64,000 nucleotides of DNA from contig NZ_CP016172.1 of NCBI RefSeq assembly GCF_001676725.1, positions 1,240,001 through 1,304,000 of the forward strand, written 5' to 3'. This stretch comes from Bordetella flabilis (GTDB taxonomy: Bacteria; Pseudomonadota; Gammaproteobacteria; Burkholderiales; Burkholderiaceae_B). Under the pieces are notes generated by a model, which did no database searches, was not told the DNA's origin, and worked only from the letters and a program-made list of their open reading frames with translations. The position numbers were made by a program, and so were the translations under genes. Below, in pieces: positions 7,656 to 16,342 of this stretch; position 1 is the first letter of the stretch, and each line of letters begins with the position of its first letter.

Positions 7656-9395
7656 TCAGACCGGCTTCTCGACCAGGTAGCTGCCGATGACCAGCGCGTC
7701 CAGCGGTGACGTCCAGAACGACTCCACGGCATCGCGCGGCGTGCAGACCACGGGTTCCCCCCGCGTGTTGAAGGACGTATTCACCAGCACCGGCACCCCG
7801 GTGCGTTTTTCGAAGGCGGCCAGCAGGTCGTAGTACAGCGGGTGCTGGTCGCGCCGTATGGTCTGCACCCGCGCGGTGCCGTCAATGTGCCGGACCGCCG
7901 GAATCTTCTGCGCCCGATGCGGCAGCACGTCGTAGACGAACAGCATGAACGGCGCGCAGATGTTGCCCTTGCCCTGTCCGTCGAACCACTCGTGGGCGCG
8001 CTCTTCGATAACGACGGGGGCCACGGGACGGAAGTCCTCCCGATCCTTGAGTCCGTTGAGCCTGGCCTGCATGGCGCTGTCCAGGGGCGAGGCCAGAATA
8101 GAGCGGGCGCCCAGCGCGCGCGGTCCGAACTCCATGCGGCCCTGGAACCAGCCCAGAATCTTCTCCTTGGCCAGCAGTTCGGCGGCTTCTTCGGCGACAT
8201 TGTCAAGGCGTCGATAGACGAGCTTGGAACGGTCGAGGAAGCGTTCGATTTCGTCGTCGGAGTATTCGGGGCCCAGGTAGGCGTGCTGCATGGTCCAGCG
8301 GCGTTCCCCGCGCTCGCGCCGTTCATAATCCACCCACAGCGCGGCCCCCAGCGACGTGCCGGCATCGCCGGCGGCGGGCTGCACCCACACGCTTTCGAAC
8401 GGGCCCTTCTGCGCGATGCGGGCATTCATGACGCAGTTGAGCGCGACGCCGCCCGCCATGCTCAGGTTGCTGGAGCCGGTCTGCTCGTGCAGCCACTTGA
8501 CCATGTGCAGCGCGGTCGCCTCCAGCACCAGCTGCAGGGAGTGCGCGATGTCCATGTGCCGCTGCTCGAAAGGCGTGCCACGCTTGCGCGCCGGGCCGAA
8601 TTTCGTCACCAGGTTGACCGGCTCGATGCGGTAGCCGCCTTCGGCATCGAGCCGCACGATTTCGCGGAACACATCGGCGTACTCCGGCTTGCCGTAGGAG
8701 GCCAGCGCCATCACCTTGTATTCGTCGGAGGAACGCAGGAAACCGAGATACTGCGTAAGGTCTTCGTACAGCAGCCCCAGGGAGTGCGGCAGGTCGATCT
8801 GCCGCAGGCGGCGGTAGCGGCCGTCGACATAGTGGCCGTAGCTCGTGGTGGCGCGCTCGCCGCGGCCGTCCATGGTCAGTACGGCGCATTCGTCGCAGGG
8901 CGCCGCCAGGAAGGCGCTGGCCTCGTGGGAAAGATGATGCTCCACGAACTGCCAGCGCGCCTGCATCTGCTCGAGGCTGAGGCCCTCGAACCGCTCGCGC
9001 AGATGGTGCGGGGCGCCGCCGATCAGTTGGCGCGGGGCGTTCACGATATAGGACAGGAACAGTGGGTCCCACGGCGACTCGCCGCCGGGGCCGCGCGGCT
9101 GGCGCGAAGGTTCCAGGGGCAGGGTGATGGTGGCGGGGAGCGAGCCGGCGCCCGCCAGCAAGGCGGGATCGAAGGAGTATGCGACATGGTCGACGTCGCG
9201 CAGCGCGATCCCGGCATGGCCCAGGCAATAGTCGATGGCGTGGTAAGGCAGCTGCCAGGTACTGAAGGGGACCGGCCGCTTGCCGTGCTTGATGCGCGTG
9301 AAGCGTTCTTCCTCCGCGGCGGCGATCACTTCTCCGTCGCGGACCAGGGTGGCGGAACAGTCGTGGAACGCGGCGTTGATGCCCAATGTGTACAT
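7656..9395 (-). CDS. NodU/CmcH/WapO-type O-carbamoyltransferase
   Basis: At 579 residues this is full length for the family. It transfers a carbamoyl group from carbamoyl phosphate, via carbamoyl-AMP, to a sugar hydroxyl. The N-terminal Kae1-like domain shows GINAAFHDCSATLV, EEERFTRIKHGK, the metal-binding HHLSHEASAF near residue 150 and MDGRGE. The C-terminal domain shows WFQGRMEFGPRALGARSILA near residue 415. Known relatives decorate Nod factors (NodU), cephamycin (CmcH) and the inner-core heptose of Pseudomonas LPS (WapO). With two GT9 genes alongside, a carbamoylated heptose is a reasonable guess. AAGGATAA precedes ATG 9395. Confidence 0.92.
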   Translation of the reverse strand: MYTLGINAAFHDCSATLVRDGEVIAAAEEERFTRIKHGKRPVPFSTWQLPYHAIDYCLGHAGIALRDVDHVAYSFDPALLAGAGSLPATITLPLEPSRQPRGPGGESPWDPLFLSYIVNAPRQLIGGAPHHLRERFEGLSLEQMQARWQFVEHHLSHEASAFLAAPCDECAVLTMDGRGERATTSYGHYVDGRYRRLRQIDLPHSLGLLYEDLTQYLGFLRSSDEYKVMALASYGKPEYADVFREIVRLDAEGGYRIEPVNLVTKFGPARKRGTPFEQRHMDIAHSLQLVLEATALHMVKWLHEQTGSSNLSMAGGVALNCVMNARIAQKGPFESVWVQPAAGDAGTSLGAALWVDYERRERGERRWTMQHAYLGPEYSDDEIERFLDRSKLVYRRLDNVAEEAAELLAKEKILGWFQGRMEFGPRALGARSILASPLDSAMQARLNGLKDREDFRPVAPVVIEERAHEWFDGQGKGNICAPFMLFVYDVLPHRAQKIPAVRHIDGTARVQTIRRDQHPLYYDLLAAFEKRTGVPVLVNTSFNTRGEPVVCTPRDAVESFWTSPLDALVIGSYLVEKPV

Positions 9396-9452
9396 GGCGT
9401 TATCCTTCTAGTGCGGCTGGCTACAAAACATGGAATCCCCTCCGCGGCTCGC

Positions 9453-10667
9453 TCACGCCGCCTTGATGAGGGTTGGGGGGCGCCCGCGGGCAGGGTCTTC
9501 CAGCAGTTCGAACGCCGCTTGCGCAACGCGCCATGGCTCGACGGCGCTCAGGCAGGCATGGTGGCCCTGGGGGCAGACGCTGCGATAGCAGTTCCTGCAT
9601 GGCACGTCGTGGTAGAGCAGGCGATGCGGCACCTGCCAGGGCGTGTGCTGCGGATTCGTCAGCGCATACAGGTCGACGACCGGCGTGCCGAGCGCCGCGG
9701 CCAGGTGGACCGGACCGCTGTTGTTCGACACGAGCACGCCGGCGCGTTCGATCAGGGCACCGAGCTGGCCGAGGGTAAGCCTGCCTGCCAGGTTGACCAG
9801 CCCGCCGGGGTTGCCGCTGCGGGCGATGACTTCCTGCACGAGCGCGCGTTCGCTATTGCCGCCGGTGAGGATCACGCACTCGCCCGCGCCCTGCAGCATG
9901 TCTATCGCCTGGGCGAAGAGCGCCGCGGGATATCGGCGCGACGGCGCGGTGGCGCCACAGTGGGCCAGCACCCAGCCGCCTGCCGATCCCACGCCATGCG
10001 CATGCAACACTTCATTCAATCCGGCATGGTCCGCCTCCGTGGTGCGGAAGGACAGCGTCGTCTCGTCCGTGCGTGCGTCCACCGTGCCCACCAGGTCCAG
10101 TTGCCGCTGCACCTCGTGGCGCGGTTCCGGCAGCGGTTCGACCTCGTGGACCCAGTCGGTGACCAGGTGATAGGGGTTCTCGCGGCTGTGCGCGAGGATG
10201 CGCGGGATGCCGGCGCTATAGCACATCAAGGCGGCGGGCAGGGCGCTCTGGCTGTACACCGTAAAGATGACCGCGGCGTCGAAACGCTGCGTCTGCAGGC
10301 GCGTCAGCGTGGCGTGGTATTCCTCCGGCGGGCTGCACGCGTTTTTTACCCAAGGCGCCTCGTAGGCGATGACGGCGTCGATCTCCGGCACGTAAGGCGC
10401 CACAGCGGCCCCGGACTGCGAAGCGAGCAATGTCAGCCGACGACCGGGATGCTGCGCCTTCAATGCGCGCAGCGCGGGCGTAGTCATGAGTACGTCGCCC
10501 ATGTTGTCCAGCCGTACGCACAGGATGTTGCGCGCCTCGGTCCAGTGCCGCGCGCCCGTCGTCTGCCTGGCGCCGCGCGGCGTTACGATCGCGGCTGCGC
10601 CGCTGCCGGCGGCATGGTGCGCGGTGGGAGTCGATGCGCGGTCCGGGGTAGGCTCCAATGCACTCAT
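9453..10667 (-). CDS. Family 9 glycosyltransferase (heptosyltransferase-like)
   Basis: A 404-residue second GT9. It has a 40-residue low-complexity N-terminus, then NILCVRLDNMGDVLMTTPALRAL, LAHCGATAPSRRYP, ILTGGNSE and VSNNSGPVHLAAALGTPVV, followed by CRNCYRSVCPQGHHAC, a Cys cluster like that of the other GT9 in this locus. Start ATG 10667 overlaps the stop of the GmhB-like gene by 4 bases. The shared Cys motif suggests that the two GT9 enzymes belong to the same subgroup. Acceptor unknown. Confidence 0.88.
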   Translation of the reverse strand: MSALEPTPDRASTPTAHHAAGSGAAAIVTPRGARQTTGARHWTEARNILCVRLDNMGDVLMTTPALRALKAQHPGRRLTLLASQSGAAVAPYVPEIDAVIAYEAPWVKNACSPPEEYHATLTRLQTQRFDAAVIFTVYSQSALPAALMCYSAGIPRILAHSRENPYHLVTDWVHEVEPLPEPRHEVQRQLDLVGTVDARTDETTLSFRTTEADHAGLNEVLHAHGVGSAGGWVLAHCGATAPSRRYPAALFAQAIDMLQGAGECVILTGGNSERALVQEVIARSGNPGGLVNLAGRLTLGQLGALIERAGVLVSNNSGPVHLAAALGTPVVDLYALTNPQHTPWQVPHRLLYHDVPCRNCYRSVCPQGHHACLSAVEPWRVAQAAFELLEDPARGRPPTLIKAA

Positions 10668-11260
10668 GCGGCCTCCTTGCCGCCCACATGGACGGGCGGG
10701 AGTTGGCGCGCGATCAGGCGCGCCGCGGCGTGCATGTCGGCGGCCATCCCGTCCGGCGTGCGCAGGGGGCCGCGTACCCATTCGGTTTCGTTGCCGTTGT
10801 CCAGCAGCATGGTGTGGCAGCCCGCACGCCGACCGGCCTCGACGTCGTCCAGGATGTCGCCGATGAACCAGGAGGCCTTCAGGTCGATGCCATGTTCGGC
10901 AGCCGCGCGGGTCAGCATGCCCGGCATGGGCTTGCGGCACAGGCACGACACCGCATACTGCGGCTGGGTGCCGCGCGGATGATGCGGGCAATAGTAGAAG
11001 CCCGCCAACCGCGCGCCCTCGTGCTGGAACATGGCGCGCAGCTGCGCCTGTACGGCGCCAAGGGCGGATTCGTCGAAACGGCCGAGCGCCACGCCGGCCT
11101 GGTTGCTGATGACGATCAAGGGGTGGCCCAGGCGCCCCAGCAGGGCGACGCCGGCGCGGGCGCCCGTCGCCCATTCCATCAGCGCGGGGTTGACGTTGTA
11201 GGGGCGGTCCGCCAGCAGGGTACCGTCCTTGTCCAGGAAGATCGCGGGTTTCAAGGCCAT
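10664..11260 (-). CDS. GmhB-like HAD phosphatase (heptose bisphosphate / histidinol-phosphatase type)
   Basis: A 198-residue HAD-IIIA enzyme. Motif I is IFLDKDGTLLADRPYNVNP at the N-terminus, motif II is IVISNQAGVALGRF, and the zinc loop is CPHHPRG followed by CLCRKPMPGML. Motif IV is FIGDILDDVEAGRRAGC. This pattern matches D-glycero-D-manno-heptose-1,7-bisphosphate phosphatase, which makes the ADP- or GDP-heptose precursor. It may be a second copy dedicated to this cluster; the housekeeping copy would be elsewhere. It overlaps the SDR gene by 10 bases and the GT9 gene by 4. Confidence 0.87.
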   Translation of the reverse strand: MALKPAIFLDKDGTLLADRPYNVNPALMEWATGARAGVALLGRLGHPLIVISNQAGVALGRFDESALGAVQAQLRAMFQHEGARLAGFYYCPHHPRGTQPQYAVSCLCRKPMPGMLTRAAAEHGIDLKASWFIGDILDDVEAGRRAGCHTMLLDNGNETEWVRGPLRTPDGMAADMHAAARLIARQLPPVHVGGKEAA

Positions 11261-11979
11261 GAGGTCTCCCGCATCGGCAACACCATGACTTCGGGAATCA
11301 CGGTTTCTTCGGGCTGGGTCAGTACGAAGCGCACGGCGCGCGCCACATTGGCCGGATCCTGCAGGTTGCCCGGGTCGATGTCCGGGAAGCGATCGAGCAG
11401 GAAGGGCGTGCGCATGCCGCCGGCGAGCACCGCCGACACCTTGATGCCGGCCGGACGCAGTTCCGCATGCAAGGCATGCGACAGGCCGAGCAGGCCCCAT
11501 TTGGTCGCGTGATAGACCGAGGCATTGGGCCAGGCGCGCCGCGCCGCGGTCGATGCGATGTTGACGATGTGTCCGCCCTTGCCCAGGTACTCGAGCGCGT
11601 GCTTGGACATGAGGAAGGGGCCGGTCAGGTTGGTCCGCACCACGCGGTCCCAATCCATGGCGCTGAGCTCCTGCAAAGGCGCGGTGACATCGACGCCGGC
11701 GTTGTTGACGATGGCGTCCAGCCGGCCATGGCGTTCGACCGCCTGGCGCAAGGCATCGCGCACCTGCGCCTCGTCGCCTACGTCAAGGGTGACGGCGTAC
11801 CCGCGTTCGGCCGGCAATGCCTTCGCCACGTCCTGCGCCGCCTGCGGGTTGCGATCGGCCACGACGACGCGCGCGCCGTCGCCGGCGAGCAGCTCGCAGA
11901 TCGCCTTGCCCAGCCCGCTACCGCCTCCGGTCACGAGCACAATGCGACCCGACAGCGTGGAAGTATCGACATCGCTCAT
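11251..11979 (-). CDS. Short-chain dehydrogenase/reductase (SDR)
   Basis: A classical 242-residue SDR with the Rossmann motif VTGGGSGLGKA, the NNAGV motif, a catalytic Ser in VNIASTAARR and YHATK as the active-site Tyr/Lys. The DRNP after the second strand resembles cofactor selection for NAD(H), but this is weak evidence. Within the glycan cluster it may oxidise or reduce a sugar or a nucleotide-linked intermediate. ATG 11979 has AAGGAGATG upstream. The gene follows the GT4 gene by 12 bases. Confidence 0.87.
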   Translation of the reverse strand: MSDVDTSTLSGRIVLVTGGGSGLGKAICELLAGDGARVVVADRNPQAAQDVAKALPAERGYAVTLDVGDEAQVRDALRQAVERHGRLDAIVNNAGVDVTAPLQELSAMDWDRVVRTNLTGPFLMSKHALEYLGKGGHIVNIASTAARRAWPNASVYHATKWGLLGLSHALHAELRPAGIKVSAVLAGGMRTPFLLDRFPDIDPGNLQDPANVARAVRFVLTQPEETVIPEVMVLPMRETSWP

Positions 11980-11991
11980 TCACACATCTCC

Positions 11992-13281
11992 TTAAGCTAT
12001 GGCGCGCGCAGCGGTCGCCGACGCACGGTTGGCGGTCGCCGGCACGTTCGCCGGCGCCATGATTTCGTCAAACACGTTCAGCAGCTCGCCCGCGACGCGC
12101 TCCCAGGTGAAGTGCTCGCGGGCGCGGCGCATGCCGGCCTCGCCCATGCGCCTGCGCAGCAGGTTGTCCTGGGCGAGCAGGGCAAGCCGTTCGGCCAGGG
12201 CATCGGGGTCCTTGGGCGGCACCAGCCAGCCTGTCTCGCCGTGGCGGACGGAATAGCGGATGCCGCCGGTGTCCGCGCCGATGACGGGGCGCGCGCAGGC
12301 CATGGCTTCCACCGGCGTGATGCCGAACGGCTCGTACCAGGGCGTCGTCACGAAGACATCGCTCGCGCAGTAGTAGGCGCGCAATTGCAGGCGGTCGCGC
12401 CGGCCGGTGAATTCGACGTGATCGAACACGCCCTCTTCGCGCGCGATCGCGCGCAGCCGCGCGAGTTCGGGCGTCGCCTTCTCCGAAGGTTCGCGGCTGT
12501 TGCCCCCCACTACGCAAAGCCGCGCATCGATGCCATGCATCGTGCGCATGCGGCTCAGCGCGCGGATGACGTTGTCCACGCCCTTGCGCGGCACCATGCG
12601 GCCCAACTGCAACACCGTGAACGTATCGTCGTTCCAACCCAGCTCGGCCCGCGCGCGGGCGCGATCCATGGGACGCATCTCGACCGGGTCGTACCCGCAC
12701 GGCACGATCGAGATGCGGCTGGGGTCCGCGTTGTAGAGCTCCTTCATGTCGTCGCGGTCCTGCGGACATTCGGCGATGATGCGGTCGGCCTGCGCGATGA
12801 TGTCGTCCTCGATATCGAAGCGGCATTCGGGAAACAGGTCGGCTTCCTTCTGGAATTTGCGGCGCACGCGCCCGAGGGCATGGAAGGTCACGGCGAAGGG
12901 GATGCCGCAGGCGCGCGCCGCCGGCAGCGCCGCGAGGGCCGACATGAAGAAGTTCGCGTGGACGATGTCGTAGGGACGGGACTGGCTGGAGAAATACCGT
13001 TCGAGGAAGTCGCCGAACGCGCCCATGTAGGGCAGAAGCTCTTCCTTTGGGATCTGGCGCGCAGGCCCCGCCGGCACATGGATCACGCGGACGTTGTCCT
13101 GCCAGTTCATCTCGGTGGGCAGGAAGGGACTGTCGGCGCGGGTGAACACGTCGACCTGATGGCCCATCCTGGCGAACTGCCGGGCTACCTGCGCGACATA
13201 GATGTTCTGTCCGCCGCTGTCCACGCTGCCGGCCAGCGCCAACGGCGACGCATGCTCACTGACGATTGCGATTCTTCGCAT
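11992..13281 (-). CDS. GT4 glycosyltransferase, MshA / sucrose-phosphate-synthase-like
   Basis: A 429-residue GT-B enzyme. The N-terminal signature SVDSGGQNIYVAQVARQFARM near residue 18 is that of the MshA/SPS subgroup. HANFFMSALAALP, the middle LQLGRMVPRKGVDNVIRAL and the C-terminal PWYEPFGITPVEAMACARPVIGAD (EX7E motif) complete the fold. Relatives transfer GlcNAc to inositol phosphate (MshA) or glucose to fructose-6-phosphate. Together with the PIG-L deacetylase downstream this recalls the MshA/MshB pair. It is the first gene of the cluster; ATG 13281 starts the homology within a longer open frame. The 201 bases upstream hold no gene and should carry the promoter. Confidence 0.88.
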   Translation of the reverse strand: MRRIAIVSEHASPLALAGSVDSGGQNIYVAQVARQFARMGHQVDVFTRADSPFLPTEMNWQDNVRVIHVPAGPARQIPKEELLPYMGAFGDFLERYFSSQSRPYDIVHANFFMSALAALPAARACGIPFAVTFHALGRVRRKFQKEADLFPECRFDIEDDIIAQADRIIAECPQDRDDMKELYNADPSRISIVPCGYDPVEMRPMDRARARAELGWNDDTFTVLQLGRMVPRKGVDNVIRALSRMRTMHGIDARLCVVGGNSREPSEKATPELARLRAIAREEGVFDHVEFTGRRDRLQLRAYYCASDVFVTTPWYEPFGITPVEAMACARPVIGADTGGIRYSVRHGETGWLVPPKDPDALAERLALLAQDNLLRRRMGEAGMRRAREHFTWERVAGELLNVFDEIMAPANVPATANRASATAARAIA

Positions 13282-13482
13282 GACCGTTCTCCATGTCGGA
13301 TGAGTTGTCGCGCTGCTCTGCTGGAGAACCGGGAGGGTCTCGCGCGCCTTGCCGTGCGCGTTATTGATCGAATCAGCCCAACAGTTCGGGCCCGGCCGGT
13401 AAGGCAACTAGCGTGCCGACGCGGGCCGGCTTTGTAACGCTTCTGGGGATGCGCTTTTCACGCGGCGCGGCCCCGGTATGGT

Positions 13483-16179
13483 TTACAAGCGACGTAACTT
13501 TCCACCCACCAGGCCCGCTGTCGTGCTGATCACGACGTGCGGGTCCACGGGCTTGGGGCAATGCATCTGGAAGCCCGCCATCAATGCGCGCAGGCGGCCT
13601 TCGGATGCGGAGTGCCCGGACAGCGCCACGGCGGGCAATCGTTGCGACAAGGCCACCGCGCGCTCGGCCTCCATCTGCCGTATGGCGGCGATGACCGCAT
13701 ATCCATCCATGTCGTCCAAGGTCACATCGCACACCAGCGCGTCCGGCCATGTGTCGGGCGGCATGCTCTGCAACGCCTCCAGTACTTCGCCGCCGGTCTT
13801 GAAGACCTGCACCTGCGCGCCGGCGCCGACCAGCGCCTCGCTGATGCGCGACTGTTCAGGGGTGTCGTCATCGACCAGGAAGATGCGCGCCTCGCGCAAG
13901 GAGAGCGGCGCCGCACGATTGCCGGTGTATGGCAGCGTAGCGGCGGCGGGCGCGCGCAGCGGCATCTCCAGCCAATGGGTGCGCCCGGGCCCGCTGGTGG
14001 CGTCCGCACCGAAGCGGCCACCGAACTTTTCGACATCGGCGCGGGCCCGTACGGGGTCCAGCGGCGGCCGATCGGCAAGCACGGTCTGCAACTGCTCGGC
14101 AGGCTCCAGCGCCGCCGCATCGGCCGGCGGCAGCCGGGTGTCGGTCACGGACAGGCGCGCCGCTTCGCCGACGCGACGCAGCGCCAGTTCCACGCGGCCG
14201 CCTGCGGGCGTGGCCGCGATGGCGTTGATGCACATATCCCAGATCACCTGTTGCAGCACGCTGGGATCGCCCAGGACGCGCGCGTTCTCCAGACTGAGGT
14301 GGGTATACAGGTTGATGTCCTTCTCCTCGATGGCATGACGCACGCCATCGAGCACGCCTGCCACCAGCGTGGCCAGGTTGATGTGCTGGGAAGACAGGCG
14401 CGAGCCCGTGGTTTCCAGCTCGCTCTGTTGCCGTTGCAGGTTCCACATCTGCGCGTAGATCCCTTGCCTGGCGAGCAGTTCGGCATGCGTGCCGCGTTCG
14501 ACGATGCGTCCGTGTTCCAGCACCACGATTTCGTCCGCGTTCACCACGGTGGACAGCCGGTGCGCGATGATCAGCGTCGTGCGGCCTACGGCAATGCGGT
14601 CCAGTTCGGCCTGGATCGCGCGCTCCGTTCGCGTGTCCAGCGCGGATGTGGCCTCGTCGAACAGCAGGATGGGGGGATTCTTCAGAATGGCGCGCGCGAT
14701 GGCGATGCGCTGCCGTTCGCCGCCGGAAAGCTTGACGCCGCGTTCTCCGACGACGGTGTCGTATTGCGCAGGCAGGCTTTGAACGAAGTCATGCAGGCGC
14801 GCGCCCTTGGCCGCTTCAATCACATCCGAGAGCGAGGCGCCCGGCTTGCCGTAGGCAATGTTGTACGCGATCGTGTCGTTGAAGAGCATGGTGTCCTGTG
14901 GCACGATGCCCAGGTTGCGACGCAGGCTGCTGGGGTCGATGGTACGCACGTCGACGCCATCCACGGTCACGCGGCCGCTGTCGGCCTCGTAGAAGCGAAA
15001 GAGCAGGCGACCCAGCGTGGACTTGCCTGAACCGCTGCCTCCGACCACGGCCACCGTTCCGCCCGCCGGCACGCGGATGTTGACGTCCCACAGTATCTGG
15101 CGGCCCGGTTCATAGCCGAAGTTCACCGACTCGAAGCCCACTTCCCCCTGCGTCACCGCGATCTCCGGCAAGGCATGGGCAGGCTCGGTTTCCGGGGGCA
15201 GGCGTAGCAGCGTGCACACCTGTTCGGCATTGATCATGGCTTCCTTGGTTTGGCGGAAGACCAGGCCCAGGGTGTTCAGCGGCAGGCAGATCTGGATGAT
15301 GTAGGCGTTCACCAATACCAGGTCGCCTACCGTCATCGTGCGATGCGTGACCTGCAAGCCGGCCAGCAGCATGACGGCGCCGACACCCAGCGCGATCACC
15401 GCGCTCTGCGAAATATGCAGCGTGGACAGCGCGCGCTGGTTCTCCACGCCGACGGCGCGCCAGCGGTCCAGCAGGTCTCGCAGGCGGCGAGATTCGCCGG
15501 CTTCATTGGTGTAGTACTTGACCGATTCGTAGTTGAGCAGGCTGTCCACCAGCCGTCCGCCGGCCGCCGAATCCAGCTCGTTGATCATGCGCTGGTAGAA
15601 AATGCGGCGCTTGGTCAGGACATACGTCACCACCGAGTACACGACGAAGGTAATGGCGACGATGATGGCGAACCAGGGGTCGTAGCCGCTCATCAGTATG
15701 GCGACCACTGAGCCGATCTCCACCAGGGTGGGCAGCAGCGTGAAAAGCGCCGTACTCATCAGGAACCCGACGCCGTTGGTCCCGCGTTCCACGTCGCGTG
15801 CCAGCGTGCCGGTCTGCCGGCTCGCGTGAAAGCGTGCGCCCAGCCGGTGCAGGTGCTCGAAGATGCGCAGATTGAAATCGGCCACGGTGGCTTGCGTCAC
15901 CGGCGAGAACACGGTGTCGCGCAGCTCGGTGAACAGGCCGCCTGCGAAGCGAAGCAGGGAATAGCCGATGAGCAGGAAGACCGGCAGCGCAAGCACCGCG
16001 TCGGGGCGGCTCAGGCTGTCCACCACCATCTTCAGGGCCACCGGAACGGCAACCGCGAAGAGCTTGGCCAGTACCAGCAGGACCAGGGCCGCCAGCGCGC
16101 GGCGGCGATATTTCCACAGGGCCTGCCCCAGGATGCGTAACACTTCCGCGCGCGCGTAGCGGGATGCCTGCTCTGCCAT
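13483..16179 (-). CDS. ABC exporter fused to degenerate kinase ATPase and receiver domain
   Basis: An 898-residue protein in three parts. Residues 1-580 form an Atm1/HMT1-like half exporter with six membrane segments, Walker A GGSGSGKST near 378, LSGGERQR near 481, ILLFDEATSALD near 506 and IIAHRLST near 540. Residues about 600-740 resemble a histidine-kinase ATP-binding domain (ARVLGDPSVLQQVIWDMCINA, then ATPAGGRVELAL) but lack the DXGXG and GXGXG boxes and any phospho-acceptor His. Residues about 760-895 form a receiver with FLVDDD, phospho-acceptor Asp in CDVTLDDMDG, ALSGH and the Lys of CPKPVD, all intact. ATG 16179 has GGAGGGAG upstream. The gene lies 201 bases before the glycan cluster on the same strand and could export a related product or be controlled by phosphorylation; both are inference. 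Confidence 0.9.
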   Translation of the reverse strand: MAEQASRYARAEVLRILGQALWKYRRRALAALVLLVLAKLFAVAVPVALKMVVDSLSRPDAVLALPVFLLIGYSLLRFAGGLFTELRDTVFSPVTQATVADFNLRIFEHLHRLGARFHASRQTGTLARDVERGTNGVGFLMSTALFTLLPTLVEIGSVVAILMSGYDPWFAIIVAITFVVYSVVTYVLTKRRIFYQRMINELDSAAGGRLVDSLLNYESVKYYTNEAGESRRLRDLLDRWRAVGVENQRALSTLHISQSAVIALGVGAVMLLAGLQVTHRTMTVGDLVLVNAYIIQICLPLNTLGLVFRQTKEAMINAEQVCTLLRLPPETEPAHALPEIAVTQGEVGFESVNFGYEPGRQILWDVNIRVPAGGTVAVVGGSGSGKSTLGRLLFRFYEADSGRVTVDGVDVRTIDPSSLRRNLGIVPQDTMLFNDTIAYNIAYGKPGASLSDVIEAAKGARLHDFVQSLPAQYDTVVGERGVKLSGGERQRIAIARAILKNPPILLFDEATSALDTRTERAIQAELDRIAVGRTTLIIAHRLSTVVNADEIVVLEHGRIVERGTHAELLARQGIYAQMWNLQRQQSELETTGSRLSSQHINLATLVAGVLDGVRHAIEEKDINLYTHLSLENARVLGDPSVLQQVIWDMCINAIAATPAGGRVELALRRVGEAARLSVTDTRLPPADAAALEPAEQLQTVLADRPPLDPVRARADVEKFGGRFGADATSGPGRTHWLEMPLRAPAAATLPYTGNRAAPLSLREARIFLVDDDTPEQSRISEALVGAGAQVQVFKTGGEVLEALQSMPPDTWPDALVCDVTLDDMDGYAVIAAIRQMEAERAVALSQRLPAVALSGHSASEGRLRALMAGFQMHCPKPVDPHVVISTTAGLVGGKLRRL

Positions 16180-16342
16180 TCTCCCTCCAACGATCGAGTC
16201 CCGACGGTGGGCGCGTGGCGGCAAGGCTTGTGCCCATGGTTGGGCAGCAGGCCCCAGGGACTACACCTTTCATCCTCCATCTGCGCGAATTGAAGGCGTG
16301 CTGCGTTGCGTCTAAGGTAAGGCGACGCGAATCATTACGCCC

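Noticed and set aside
7842..10982. A very long plus-strand open frame opposite the carbamoyltransferase and GT9 genes
   Set aside because: It has no domain signatures, is Arg/Ala/Gly/His-rich, and is the frame mirror of well-supported genes; such frames are expected in high-GC DNA.
1753..13281. Standard O-antigen or capsule locus
   Set aside because: No flippase, polymerase, ligase, chain-length or capsule export gene is present.
2765..13281. Complete bacillithiol or mycothiol pathway
   Set aside because: Only the transferase and deacetylase steps have lookalikes; no cysteine ligase or acetyltransferase is present.
13282..13482. A small gene or riboswitch between the GT4 and the ABC fusion gene
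   Set aside because: No initiated frame with plausible protein content and no recognisable aptamer; treated as a promoter region.
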